Shown here piece after piece: positions 21,901 through 33,041 of a DNA stretch of 64,000 nt; positions within the stretch are counted from its first letter, which is position 1; each line of letters opens with the position of its first letter. The translations under genes were made by a program, and so were the position numbers. This DNA comes from Parelaphostrongylus tenuis (taxonomy: Eukaryota; Nematoda; Chromadorea; Rhabditida; Metastrongylidae), in contig JAHQIW010000800.1 in the NCBI GenBank assembly GCA_019055375.1, forward strand, positions 26,030 through 90,029. The letters run 5' to 3'. A model generated the notes under the pieces. That model was not told where the DNA came from. It was given only the letters and a program-made list of their open reading frames with translations, and made no database searches.

Positions 21901-24900
21901 CTCATCAATCAAATCTGGCATTTTGCTGACCGCGGAGAGTTAGAGGGATTGGTTTGTTGGTGACGTCGGAATCGAGCCTACAGTCATGTTAGTACTACAT
22001 TTCATCTCTATCTACTGCGCTATAAACAATATTAAGAACGAATATTTCTCAAATACGTTGTTAATATAGATGTTTTCTATGGTGCTCGTAGTATCAACGC
22101 AATAACTCCAATCACTATCGAAACCTCGTCAAGTGACACTCCAACAACGGTTGCCGACAATTGCGCTGTTGTCAAATCTACTTTTCGGATGAATATTTGC
22201 TGTTTCATGGCCACAAATTCAAGCAACTCTCTAAGTGTGAGACCGCAAAATTTCCTCCGTAATCTTCCATGTCCATGCCAAAGTGTGAATTGTACATCAC
22301 CATCTGACGACATTCCATCCACAATTATCATAACAAATGTGAGATAGGACAGGAACACGGGAGAAAAAAATCACTGTGGCTGTTATTCATAGCTACTTTC
22401 ATGAAAACGACTGAAAATTTCTAAGCAGCAGTCAGATCACTCACGAAATCCCACGCAGATTCAAGGATGGATAAAAAATTTGAATACAGAAATAGGGATG
22501 GGTGAGAGAAATGCTGAGAAAGCACTGAATCAAAAAAGTGGTGAAATAAGCACAATATGTGATGTCGGGTCATGTAAAATGTGAATAAATAACCAAATAA
22601 ATGCAAATTTTTCATAAACATTTTAGTCGGTCCCAATATAAAACCTTCCTAGCAACGTCTCGCTCTTTGTTCTTCTTTTTTCCCTTTCTTTCGTCACTGC
22701 GGAGAACTGCTACTTTCTCACCAGGATCTCAAAGCGTCGTAAATGATCGAATTCTTTGACGTGATATAAAATTTCTACTCAAACTTCACCTAGTATTTGC
22801 GTTGAGTTCTTTTATTATGGAAGCTAAACAATAGTTCATCAATTTATTAGGTTAGTTCCATTATGCTCATTAATTTATTAGGTTAGGTAAAACGTAACAC
22901 CCGCTGAAAATTCAAAGTTTATTAATAAATTCAGTGAAAAAAGCAGTAATTTTTATTCAAAATGAAGACAATCATTATTCACGATAATCTCTCAACGATC
23001 TGCAAACTTCCGCATCTGCTCAAATACTGCCATTCGTTGGGCTCTGAATAAAGACTTTTGAAATGCTCTTCAACGTGATCAAATCTTTTAAACGGGCGTC
23101 CAGCAACCAAACGTTCCCTTGAGCGGAAAAGGCTATAATCGGACGGCGCAGCTTCTGAACTGTAGGCTATGTGGGACAGGACCTCAACTACTTCTATTTT
23201 GGAAACTTATTTATTATTCTTTGCAAAGTGCGATGTGGTATTGTTTTGCTGAAATAGCGCGCGCCTTCGACGAATCAATGTTTTTTCAGTGAATAAATAT
23301 AAGCAATAAATATTAAATGAATCAATGAGTTTCTCACAGAATAACCGATGCTGCTTCGAATGAACACGAAATCTGAATTTTTAGCGGATGTTGAGGAATT
23401 TTTTCTATCCTGGTACTTGTTTATCCACTCATTTATAAAATTCGTCTTTTGCATCCTCACAATACGCCACGAGAGATAGGTGTCCGTGGAACCTTCGCAG
23501 TTATTTCCATGCATGTCTGATGCTATCGAGCAATCTGTAAAGAGCTTTTCAATTTTACTCTCTTCCTATTTCTGCCTATCGTTCATGAATTTAGGTGTGC
23601 GGCTTTGCGATAAATACCACTGCTTTGCTAGAGTATCTTAAAAGATACTTCACTAAGTTTCTGTGTTATAAGCAAAATTAAGAACTTTTGTGACTTCTTA
23701 GTTTTCCATATTCATAGTTATACTCATTGCACTATATTATTCACTAAAAAATTACTTCTGTAGTTGCTGTGCTGTAATGCTGACTCTCATCTCCTCAACT
23801 TCTTTTTTCAATTACTACGATTCCCATAATTTTCAAAATAAAGGCTGCCATTCTCTACCATGCTTCTTCCCAGTAAGGATCATCATATTGGAGATAAGGG
23901 TTTAGAAAATGCAAAGTTTTTTACAGGTACACATTCTTTGGCGGCGGTGGTTCATGGAAGCAAACAACAATGTGTGTAGGAAGGTCAGCCTTATACTTTC
24001 GCTTGAAAATAATTGTGCTTGCTTTTTATCCGGACTGTTGAAAACAGCAATACTCATGTAAACCTAGGGTTAACAAAATTTTCGTGCTGATCTTTATTCG
24101 GTTAGATAGACCAACACCACGAAGAACATGAATCTAAATGAGATTCCCTCTCTCGTCCTGGCATTCACCTGAGAGATGTTCACTTTTGAAAAAAAAATTA
24201 TCGCGTTGCTATACATCATCACTTGTATCACCTGTCGTCCCGTTGATCGTCGAGTGACTCGAGCGGGTACCAGCAACTCTTCCATTTTTCCCTATCGCGT
24301 GCAAGAGTAGCCCAGTGGGTCCTCCTCGCTCGGATTCGCTGAGCATCTTATCTTTCTTCAATCGCTTTGGTGAAGAAATCGGACCAACGGGTCAGTGGTC
24401 TTCCTTTAGAGCGCGTGACGTCCCGAGGAATCCAGTCGGTAACGGCTCTCGTCCATCGGTTGTCGTTGAAGCGCATTAAGTGTCCGGCCCACCTTATTTT
24501 CGATATCCTGGCGTGTAGAACGGCGTCTTTGATTTTCGATCGTTGACGTGAGTCGGAACTTCGGATCCTTTCTCTCATCTGCGAGATACAGGATAGTCCT
24601 AGCATCGACCTTTCGACTGCGCGTTCGATAACGCCAAGTGATCTTTCATCCTGCTTACGTAGCGACCAGGTTTCTGCTGCATACGTTAGGATAGGGATAA
24701 TTGTCGAGTCGAAAAGGTGGGCACGGAGTCGGATGTTCTTTGTCCTCTTCACTACATCTTCGATGCTCTTAAACTTTCCCCAATCCGCTCGTTTCCTCCT
24801 TCTCAACTCTGGAGCTAGGTAGTTCATCATGTTGATTTCACGACCTAGATAGACTTAACTAAGGCATTCGGAGATTGTCGTTCCGTTGAGCGTGAATGGG

Positions 24901-27900
24901 GCATTAGCAACCCATCCGTTCCTCATGAACATTGTTTTCGTTAGATTCAGTTCAAGACCAATCTTTCCATAGGCAATATCGAAATCGGTCAACATTCGTT
25001 CCGCTTGGCTGATGTTTGGTGTCATGAGCGATATCGTCAGCAAAGCGAAGATGGTTTGATTGTCAACCGTCAATTTTCACTCCCATTTCGTCCCATTCTA
25101 ATGTTCGCATGACGTTTTGTAGGGTGGCAGTGAATAGTTTTGGCAAAATTGTATCGCCTTGTCGAACCCCTCTTCTTACGTCAATAGTGATATTGTTGTA
25201 GAATGGAGATATTTTGGTTGTGAAATCTTTATAAAGCTCACGAAGGATCATTATGTACTGAGTAGGGACACTCTGGTTATCCGAAGCCTCTATAACCGCT
25301 TCTGTTTCCACTGAATCAAAGGCTTTCTTGGGATCGATGAAAGTGAGACAGAGTGGTTGTTTGTACTCTCGTGAACTTCAATGAGTCTTGTAATCGCGTG
25401 GATGTGGTCTATGGTAGTAAATCCTTTTCGGAAACCCGGTTGTTCGCATGGCTGTCCTTCGTCTAGTGTTCTGTCAATCCTGTTTAAGATGATTCGAGTG
25501 AAGAGTTTATAGACAACGGACAGCAAGCAGATTGGGCGATAATTGCCTATGCGTGAAGGTCTCTCTTTTTGAACAACAATGCGGCCTTGCTAATTTTACA
25601 TTGAATAGGGACCTTGCATTCTGACAGGTAGCGAGTGAATAGCCGAGCCAGGGTGTTTTACATCATAGTACTGCGAAAAATGCAGTTGAAATACTAAAAA
25701 TTTCGAGTATCAGTGAAATGGCTGTTAGCTCTAATTGGTTTATAAAGCGATATCGCATACCCGACCAAACCTGTCAAAGGATGGTGGTTGATAGCTAACA
25801 CAGATATTGAAGAATAGTGGTGGTGCAACTGCGCCTCTGTGGTGTGGTGGTAAAGCACGCGTCTCCGGTATGGATGAAACGCGGGCTCAATTCCCTCCTT
25901 AGGCCGTGTTTTTGCTCACCACTCAATTATCTTAGGTATTTACGACACATTATGACACTGCGAAAAATGCAATTGAAATACTAGAAATATCTCCTTGCCT
26001 CAAATTCCTTCCTTAGTAAACCACCACGTTAGGGCGACCACACGACTTTACAAGGAACGGCACGACTTTTACTGCAATGTGGCTGTGTAGCAGAAACGAT
26101 TTCTCAGTATTCTTGTGTTTAATCGCCGAGTTCAACACTTCTATACAAATCCCTCAAAGCTAAACCATAGGAATGAATGAAAAGAACAGTTTCGGTTTTG
26201 CGTCGATGTTTATTTTGATCCCTCCAATACAGTTCTCCAGCTAATTCGTATCTGGCAAATCTGCCATGATTACACTTGCCACCACCAAAGGCGAAGATTT
26301 TCAATGTTTTTCTGCTTTTTATTCAGAAAAAAGCTTATACTCGTTATCTGAAAAATTTTTTCTCACAGGACTCTTCACCACACGTTGAGCCTATCGAGGG
26401 ACAGTTACGAAGTTTTGAGTATAAACATGGATCACTTATTGACAATGGTTATGAGTTCAAAGGACTCCGAAGGGCAATTGCTACGAAAAGAGGTAAGTGG
26501 GCAACAAATGGTAGTGTCAGCTCTATTCAGGCACCGCCTGCACTACCATGTACAGTTACTTTCAGCTGAAACCAATTAAAGCCAGACCTGTGGTTTACAG
26601 CTTAGATTTGAATCGGCCAAGATCACCATTCCCATTTTCCAGACTATTACGCTGACAGTAAATGAACAGCCGTTTTAGATGGCGTACGACGACACTGAAA
26701 TGGAAATTGTTACAAAGTGTTTTGATCTTCAATTCCATTTATTGCTGAGGTTTCAGATGAGAATCGTCGAGCCACATGTCCTGAGATATACCTGCAACGG
26801 TCGATCAGTTGTCCAACACGTCACGTCGTCGTGCGGATGTACGGTAGTCGAAATAGTGGCAAGAAAACACTCGCACATCAAATTCATCATGTTGCCTCGA
26901 GCACGACACCCGATCAAACGCATTTTATATGTGAGTGTTCACTATTTACCCTCAAATTCTCACAACTAGAGTATTCTGTCAATTTTTTATCAATAGACGG
27001 TAAATTAATGGTTTGTAACGACCAGCCGCAGTTCTGGTTTTTTGTAAACCACAGTTTACTGCATCTGCTCACGACCATGTTAATCGGCTATTGATTCATT
27101 GCTTTCTGTAGAGTATACATCGTATAGTTGTTAGACGTTCTCTGCAACACAAACATGGTCGTTGATTTAGTCTTGAGTGCCGGTCTAATTCAGACTATTT
27201 GAAAAATCCATGGATCACAGGAAGTTATAGCTTAGAGCGATACGTATACACTCACCTCCCAGATTCTACGCATAGGGTCCATTTCATGCCTACGGCGCAC
27301 TCGTGAAGTCTAGTCTGTGCCAAAAGCGTTATCCTCTATCCTCTATTAGGAGCGTTTTCTACTGGCTTATAAGGGCTGGCAAAAGGTGATTACTTGCTTC
27401 GTAATAACAGTAGACTCAGCCTTTTGTCAGCTTAAAGTGACCTATTCGTCATTGATGGCGATGAGCCAACTGCAAGCTCTCTATTCAATAGTTCTCAGTA
27501 GATTTCCACTGCCAGACAGTTCACGAGAAGTCGTTCACTTGTAACTCTTAATGTCTCTGATTTAGTAGCACAGACAAACCCACATAGTCTTATATGGGTG
27601 AGTAATGTGCGCGATTCTGATTGAAGTGGTACGAAAGCACGTATTCACAAGAAACTCCTCTTTGAGTTCCATTTTTGGATGTTGAAATTTATCTAAAGCT
27701 CTGCAAAAGTCTTGCCAGTAGATGCTTTAGACTTCTTTCCGGTATTGATGACTTCTTCTTCCAAAATTAGTTTCATGAATCCATTGCTATCAATAAGTCT
27801 GAATTAATGATCATAAAGGTAGATATTAAAGAACTGTTGTCAATAGAACGGTGATTCGCCCCTCTTTGTTCGTCTTAGTGTGCGTCATCAATGTTTTCAA

Positions 27901-30084
27901 ACAACCATTGCGTGTTATACCTTTATCTCGAGTGCTTTGTTTAGATCACGCTCAAATTTCAATATATCCTTTCATCCTTATTTGAGCCAACATGTCATGT
28001 GGTCTGGTAAGGGCTCTTGTACAGCCCGAGACCCGAAATTTGAGCGTGATCTAAACAAAGCACTCGAGATAAAGGTATAATTATGATAAAAGTACCAGCC
28101 AATGAGCAATCGAGTGCACAACACTCTGTGTTAGGTGAATGTTTCACCTGACATAGAGTGTAAAGCGTACGTCGTCGATGACTATATATATAAGGAGTGT
28201 GACGCTCCCGAGAGAACTGACTATGAAAAGATCGACAGACGACGGGTTCTGCCCGGCTGATGAGTCTGTAAGGACGAAACACGTGTCTCGGGCTGTACAA
28301 GAGCCCTTACCAGACCACATGACATGTTGGCTCAAATAATGATGAAAGGATACATTGCGTGTTACTTATTCAGGGAAGGCTCTAGATCTCTTTCTTGTGG
28401 AAAGGCATAATTAAGACTCGGTATCGCCAAAGGCGCTTTTGATATAACTGTTTTCGTTGAATTTCGTAAATTAGATACAAGCGTGGGTACAACATACTCA
28501 TGGGAAGCGTTAAGTGCGATGGGGTTGCTTAGCTCACTCAGTTCCTCCTCATATTTGAGGCCAATCTTGATCTCTGAAAGCTGTGGTTTGCTATAGGAAA
28601 GAAAGGATCATCTTCGTCGCTCTGTTTTTTCAGAAGGAAAGGATGAGATAGCTAAATTTCGTATGGGTATTTATAAGGCGTTATACCCAGTTCTTACACA
28701 AAAAATCCTTTTGTATGCACTAACTCTCCATTGGGGGTTGTTTTTGCTTTGTGTCGACATCTAAGCCGTTTTTTCCAGCAAACGATACAGAAGAGACGGG
28801 GACGAGAGTTACTAATTTTCTTCTGAACGGCGAAGAAGTACAATTGGAAACTGTACTGGAATCGACACTTGAGGTGCGTGTAAAGTAGATGTTTAACATG
28901 GTATTAAGTTCTTTTTGTTTTTGTTTTTGAACTCTTCTAAGATTTGGTGTACTACATAAATGTTAGGAGTGTAACTTTGTTTCCCTTGATCTTCCATTCC
29001 AGTCTGCACCATTCACCGATCAGCTTACAACATATATTGTCGTATATTCAGTAGATAGTAGGGAATCATTCAAACGAGCGACAAACATACTGTACAGGTT
29101 CGTTTATATTTAGGAATGTGGGTGCGTTTCATTTTTTGTTCATAATATCAGTTTTTGGCGCGCATTGATTTATCCAATAGAGTGATAGCAGAACAGGCAC
29201 CCCAGTGGTGCAGTGGTTATCACGCGTCCCGAAAAGGTGGAGACACAGGTTCAACTCACACCGGAGGCTCAAAGTTTTGCATATCACACAACATTATTGG
29301 ATATATAGTTAGGACAGCCTATTATTGCTAAAAGACGGTTAAGTAAATTATTCTTGTAACAAAATTTGCAACTGACTATTTTGAGACTGCGCTCAAGAAC
29401 AATATAATCTGCCAATGTATCTTGAGACTTTCATGAGTCTGTAATGAGCTTTTATATAGTGCAAGGCACGAACCCTTTCCTTCTTTCTTCTGTGTAGGGG
29501 TAGATTCCCGACGAATGACTGAATGAGGGGGCTGTAAGGCTGTAAAACCGTAACACGTGTCTTACACTGTATAAGCGTCCATAGCAGACCTCATGAAAGG
29601 CTCAAAATACATTGCGAGATTGAACTATTCATGAGTGATGTGCAAAACTTTCGCGTCAAGCGGGACTCGAACCCGCATTCCACCCTATCCAGGGTGCGTG
29701 CTCCAACCCGTTGCGCACTACCGTTGTACTAAAGCCACTGGCAAAGCAGGCGTCGCTACTGCAGCGGGTGAGAGCACTCGCCCCGCATAGTGTAAAACAG
29801 GGGTTCGAATCCCGCTGATGCGAATGTTTTGCACATCACTCAACATCATTGGGTATATTTGTATCATCATACTACCGCTATAAAGAGATTAAAATAAAAG
29901 ATTTAGTGTTTTCAACGTAAATTATTTTTACTGGTTATTCTCTGTTTCAATCCACTATTTGATTTTGCAGAATCTTCCAAACTAGAAATTCGGCAATTAT
30001 TCCTGTAGTACTTGTAGGCAACAAGATTGATCTGAAACGAAACATTGTCGTTTCTACAATTGGTGAGTCGATTTGATATTAGCA

Positions 30085-30120
<36 letters not shown>

Positions 30121-32779
30121 TAGATAATCGTATGAAACCAATGGCATCGAGAATGCTGTTGCTATTCAAACTCTACATCTTTCTGTACTTGCGTGCCTAT
30201 TTGTTCCTTCTATCACCTGACTCTCCTTTTGATTGTCTGTTGATGCAAGTGGATGTGGTCAGTAATCATCCGTTCATGTCACGATTTTCGAGTTGCCTAA
30301 TCGGTCTAAGTTTTAAAGAACATAAGACATATATTTTTTTCCAAGATCATCCTAAATAAGTCTAACTATCATGTCTTCGTCTTATACTCGTACATCCACC
30401 ACTTTCTCCAGTCGATGTTTTACCATGCACGACCCTCTCTCTCAACTGCTATCGATGTAAGCTCGGATTTCTTCCCTCGCTTGGTAGCTGCAGGATACTC
30501 CTTGACATTATCCTGTCCATCATACGTTCGATGACTTTAAGCAATCATTCATCCCGTTTACTTAGCGCCCGAAGTCCTGTACTCGTAGAACCGAGCAAAG
30601 TGACTCAAAGTTTTGATTCTTGTATTTTTTTCAAATGTTCTATTATTCCCTGAGACAATAATCATCAGATTGTGTATGTCTCGCCTCTTCGCAAAGTATA
30701 GTCCCTGTGGTTTTCTTTTTACTGGCTATTACAAGTTTTTTTTGGTGAGCAATGTGTGAGAAATTTAGTGTGATATAGGATAGAAGAACAATAAATGAAG
30801 CAAAGTGAAAAAGTAACTGTTAACTATATAGGCGGCACAGAGTTTTCAGTATGATTTTAACTGGAAGAGTCTTTCTCTCCCTTGAATTTTGCGATGGCCG
30901 TGTCGAAGCGATCACAGGACATTCCACCGGCAACAGATTGCTATTCGAGGCTATACGGCTATGTCTTCCAAGAATGCAAAGGCTCCTTCTTCATCCTTTC
31001 ATTTTATAAATCGATTTTCGGTTCTTTTCCGTTAGGCGGCACGAGAAGAAGAGACGTCTTCTTTTGTTGGACAACAACTATTCAAAAACTATCTGCAGAT
31101 TCTTCCAAAGCGGGAAAAAAATCTTAATTGAATAAAAAATCGAACTACACATGTGAGCCGTCTCAGCGCCATCGATAGATCGAGGTGTTGAAACCACCGA
31201 CAACAGCTCGCAGATTAGCCAAAAAAAGAATGCTCACGTATCTGAATTCAATCTTATTTTCCCTTCTACACTGCGGTGAAACGGTCTTTCCAGTAAACAA
31301 GTATAGCGTTGGAGTTGCTGAAACTTACGCTAACGAATGGTTACTAGTAATTTGATTAGGAATGCTATCCTACGCGAAATATGCGCATGTAAAACGTAAA
31401 GCACTAATGCTTTCCTTTGGCTGAATCGTTTTATAAAAAGACTTTTTCTAAAAATAATCACGTAGTGCAGTAGCCGAATATTTAAGCCTCAAAATGATTA
31501 CTAAAAGTGCAATGCAAAGTCTTTGCCAGTGAGAGTGGTCATTTCTCCATCCCGCGCCGTTTAGCGCAGAAGTACACTATTTTCTTTTTACTTGACACAA
31601 CTTTGAAAGTGATGAATGTCCAACTTGTCACTCTTTGTACTCCAGCATCCGTAAACAATTTCACATCCAGGGACATTCAGCCATCCAAAGTAGTAAAATA
31701 TGGGCCAGGTGCAGTGATGGAAAACTAAAGGCTGGTCGATGTTCCTTATAACGATGTTTACATCTGTAATGGAACAGCAGCAGCGCTGTCGAATAATCAG
31801 TGGCCACCGTTTTTTTTTTTCTAAGAAAGCAGAGACAAACGAACTCACAACATTAGTGTGAAGTACTTTATATATTTCGAGCTACTGGAAGTACTGAGCA
31901 GCTGTAGTGTCTAAAAGAACGAAAAATGCTTTCTAAGTGTTTAGAACTACTTGGTAACTAATAAGCACGTCCAACGTTCCATCTAGCTAACTGATCTCCT
32001 TTTACAGAAGGGAAATCATTATCGAAAATTTACAAATGTAGTTTTGTCGAGGTGTCGGCGTTGTTGTCGATGAACATTACATTGATGTGGGCTGAACTAA
32101 TTAGACAAATACAGGTGAGATTTTTCAGACAGTTGACTTCTCAAATTGCAAAACATGGTAGTTCGTGAATATCAGATCAAAATACAACACATAAATGCCT
32201 ATTGTTTTTGATTGGAAGTCCTAGCAGTGTCACATGTACAAGTCGGAAAAAGTAAAGCGTTTAGTTAAAATCAGTGCCACAAAGATGTGGCCCATTTTCT
32301 TTGTGACATCATAGATATAACTGAAGGCATGTCATGCCCATAGAATGAATTGCAGGGTCTAATTCACCTGTCAGTTCGATTTAGTTTGTTCTCCCAAACA
32401 AGTTCAATACCACGTTTCCGACCTTAGAGAAATGGCGGGGTTGTCTGGTTTTGGCACAGAAACGTGGCCTAGTTGTCAGGGGACCATAGCTGAAACGTGA
32501 TGTTGATGGAAATCTTATAGTGGAGTCGTTGCTTTAGAGCACTGCGGCTCTCTATCTGCCTACAAGTGCAGCTAAATTTCATAGAACAATTATTCGCACC
32601 GCTTCAACTAAAATGACAAACATTCTACCTACTAGCCGGACAGTATCAGTTGAGTATTTCAGGATCCGTTCGACTCCACTAATCCACCGACCGAACAATC
32701 GTGGATGCATCGCCTTCTGATTCGTGGTAGACATATCGCGAAATCGGCTGAAGAACTTGTGCAAAAGATTATCGCTTAA
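18937..32779 (+). CDS. RGK/Ras-like small GTPase with degenerate G1 and G3
   Basis: Nine exons join with consistent phases: 18937-19003, 19048-19078, 26369-26492, 26757-26930, 28779-28873, 29003-29097, 29971-30062, 32008-32114 and 32663-32779 (TAA). The last seven encode 267 residues. The first two are less certain, and the true start was not found. G1 reads GSRNSGKKT after a VVVRMY strand; the Ser/Thr that binds magnesium is Lys. G3 has no DxxG (the region reads LETVLESTLE). G4 is NKID in VVLVGNKIDLK, and G5 is VEVSALLSMN, very like RGK proteins (Rad, Gem, Rem). The tail HRLLIRGRHIAKSAEELVQ matches the basic C-terminal helix position of RGKs, without a prenylation box. RGK proteins bind nucleotide atypically and act on calcium channels and the cytoskeleton; that role here is inference. 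A 7.3-kb intron holds RTE and mariner debris. Confidence 0.75.
20395..20672 (-). repeat. SINE family A copy
   Basis: On the minus strand it begins with a tRNA-like head (GCGCATGTGGTACAGTGATT) and then the body shared with copies at 35.53-35.83 and 38.28-38.57 kb. Shared blocks are GGTACCAA, GGGATGGAAAGCTTGG and, at the 3' end, a stretch ending in CTTTATCC in the other copies. It lies in the long GTPase intron, antisense to the gene. Confidence 0.65.
22077..22358 (-). CDS. Candidate small membrane or secreted protein
   Basis: The frame has good coding texture. It opens with a hydrophobic stretch (FLSYLTFVMIIVDGM), then a polar middle (DGDVQFTLWHGHGRLRRKFC and LRELLEFVAMKQQIFIRK), and ends in another hydrophobic helix (EVSIVIGVIALILRAP) before TAG. 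The 93-codon count starts at a GTG; the first ATG is about 10 codons in, so it may instead be an exon whose start lies upstream. It sits in the large GTPase intron on the opposite strand. I do not recognise it. Confidence 0.35.
   Translation of the reverse strand: MFLSYLTFVMIIVDGMSSDGDVQFTLWHGHGRLRRKFCGLTLRELLEFVAMKQQIFIRKVDLTTAQLSATVVGVSLDEVSIVIGVIALILRAP
22838..23270 (-). pseudogene. Mariner-family transposase fragment
   Basis: The minus strand encodes the C-terminal part of a mariner transposase. It has FQQNNTTSHFAK (the QHDNARPH region), then after a break VLSHIAYSSEAAPSDYSLF, matching the family's HPxYSPDLAPSDYHLF, and a tail through RFDHVEEHFKSL. The catalytic Asp of SPDLAPSD is replaced (SSEAAPSD). 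The left end has a TTAGGTTAGGT terminal-repeat-like sequence next to TA at about 22890, and an almost identical copy starts at 22848. Stops and a truncated 5' half mean it is dead. Confidence 0.7.
24208..25655 (-). pseudogene. RTE-type non-LTR retrotransposon, 5'-truncated, frameshifted
   Basis: The minus strand carries the RT domain and C-terminal region of an RTE element. In order: NYRPICLLSVVYKLFTRIIL (25.5 kb), GFRKGFTTIDHIHAI, ETEAVIEASDNQ, GVRQGDTILPKLFTATLQ, and a thumb/C-terminal part with KSIEDVVKRTKNIRLRAHLF and RWAGHLMRFNDNRWTRAVTD. It stops at 24228. At least four frame breaks occur, one destroying the FADD active site near 25050. The 3' end has imperfect TGATACA-type repeats, typical of RTE tails. 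The apurinic endonuclease half is absent, a 5' truncation usual for these elements. It lies antisense in the GTPase intron. Confidence 0.9.
25660..25990 (+). repeat. tRNA-like element between short direct repeats
   Basis: A tRNA-like segment at about 25833-25908 (A-box TGGTGTGGTGGTAAAGC, B-box-like GGGCTCAATTCCC) sits between two near-identical blocks, ACTGCGAAAAATGCAGTTG at about 25666 and again at about 25953. A tRNA-derived SINE or an old tRNA pseudogene is likely. The B-box departs from GGTTCGAATCC, so it is not called a functional tRNA. Confidence 0.45.
27917..28352. mobile_element. Nested inverted-repeat element FB3 with hammerhead
   Basis: Two overlapping inverted repeats interlock. 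Segment 27917-27959 is the reverse complement of 28031-28078 (both contain TCGAGTGCTTTGTTTAGATC in one orientation). Segment 27960-28030 is the reverse complement of 28288-28351 (shared AACATGTCATGTGGTCTGG). The right copy carries a full hammerhead at 28244-28306. The left copy breaks off inside the ribozyme's stem III. It lies in the GTPase intron between the exons ending at 26930 and starting at 28779. The outer arm resembles the tails of FB1, FB4 and FB5. Confidence 0.65.
28244..28306 (+). ncRNA. Hammerhead ribozyme, family A, complete core
   Basis: CTGATGA at 28257-28263, stem II GTC-TGTAAG-GAC at 28264-28275, and GAAA at 28276-28279 are almost identical to classic satellite-RNA hammerheads. 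Stem III is short and bulged (ACA with TGT at 28279-28281 and 28294-28296), and A17 at 28297 is the predicted cleavage base. Distal stem I pairs GGGTTC (28244-28249) with GAGCCC (28301-28306). C28298-G28256 closes the core side across an internal loop. This outer helix differs in sequence from the GCAC/GTGC of other family A copies but keeps pairing, which is covariation. Self-cleavage is inferred. Confidence 0.65.
29195..29312 (+). repeat. SINE family C copy
   Basis: A tRNA-like head (CCAGTGGTGCAGTGGTTATC) is followed by the short tail AAAGTTTTGCATATCACACA. It shares this tail with copies at 29.64-29.74 kb (reversed) and 29.75-29.87 kb. About 115 nt long. Lies in the GTPase intron. Confidence 0.55.
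29376..29630. mobile_element. Inverted-repeat element FB4, decayed
   Basis: The left arm starts ACTATTTTGAGACTGCGCTC, like the left end of FB5. The right arm keeps AACACGTGTCTTACACTGTA, the cleavage side of family A hammerheads, and the AAAGGCTCAAAATACATTG tail. The core has decayed (GTAA for GAAA, CTGAATGA for CTGATGA), so no activity is expected. It abuts a reversed SINE-C copy. Confidence 0.5.
29638..29738 (-). repeat. SINE family C copy
   Basis: On the minus strand a tRNA-like head with a perfect T-arm (GCGGGTTCGAGTCCCGC) leads into GTTTTGCACATCACTC, the family tail. The anticodon arm is irregular, so it is a SINE rather than a tRNA gene. Confidence 0.6.
29746..29870 (+). repeat. SINE family C copy
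   Basis: The tRNA-like head has a T-arm (GGGGTTCGAATCCC) and a partly paired acceptor stem. The tail is GTTTTGCACATCACTCAACA and then CATTGGGTATA. It lies head-to-head with the reversed copy just upstream. Confidence 0.6.
30087..30126. repeat. (GATA)n microsatellite
   Basis: About nine AGAT units directly downstream of the donor of the GTPase exon ending at 30062. Confidence 0.95.
30400..30620 (-). pseudogene. Very old RTE fragment in the GTPase intron
   Basis: Read on the minus strand, LRALSKRDE, a stop, then LLKVIERMMDRIM aligns with the C-terminal RTE region LRKQDERSLGVIERAVERSM of the copy at 24 kb. Divergence is high, with stops, so it is an ancient insertion antisense to the host gene. 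Confidence 0.55.
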
Positions 32780-33041
32780 TATCAATGATATTTATTTTGT
32801 ACAAAATGCAAATTCTCTGACCATCATCTTGCAAAAGTGTCTGAGCATTTGAGTGAGCTGTTCATTCAGTAGGCGTTTTAGGGAAGTATCTTAACATCAA
32901 CTTGAATCTTCAATTCCTGGCGAAAGTGATTAAATTACACTCTAAATATTGGCTCAACGTTGTTTCAACACATTTTGGTTCCATTATTTTTGCTTCTTAT
33001 CTGTACAACGGTTTTTTGAATAATACGTACCATGATCCTTT

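Noticed and set aside
29660..29840. Possible functional tRNA genes with good T-arms
   Set aside because: Anticodon and D arms are irregular, the sequences share a SINE tail, and similar heads recur elsewhere, so they are SINE copies.
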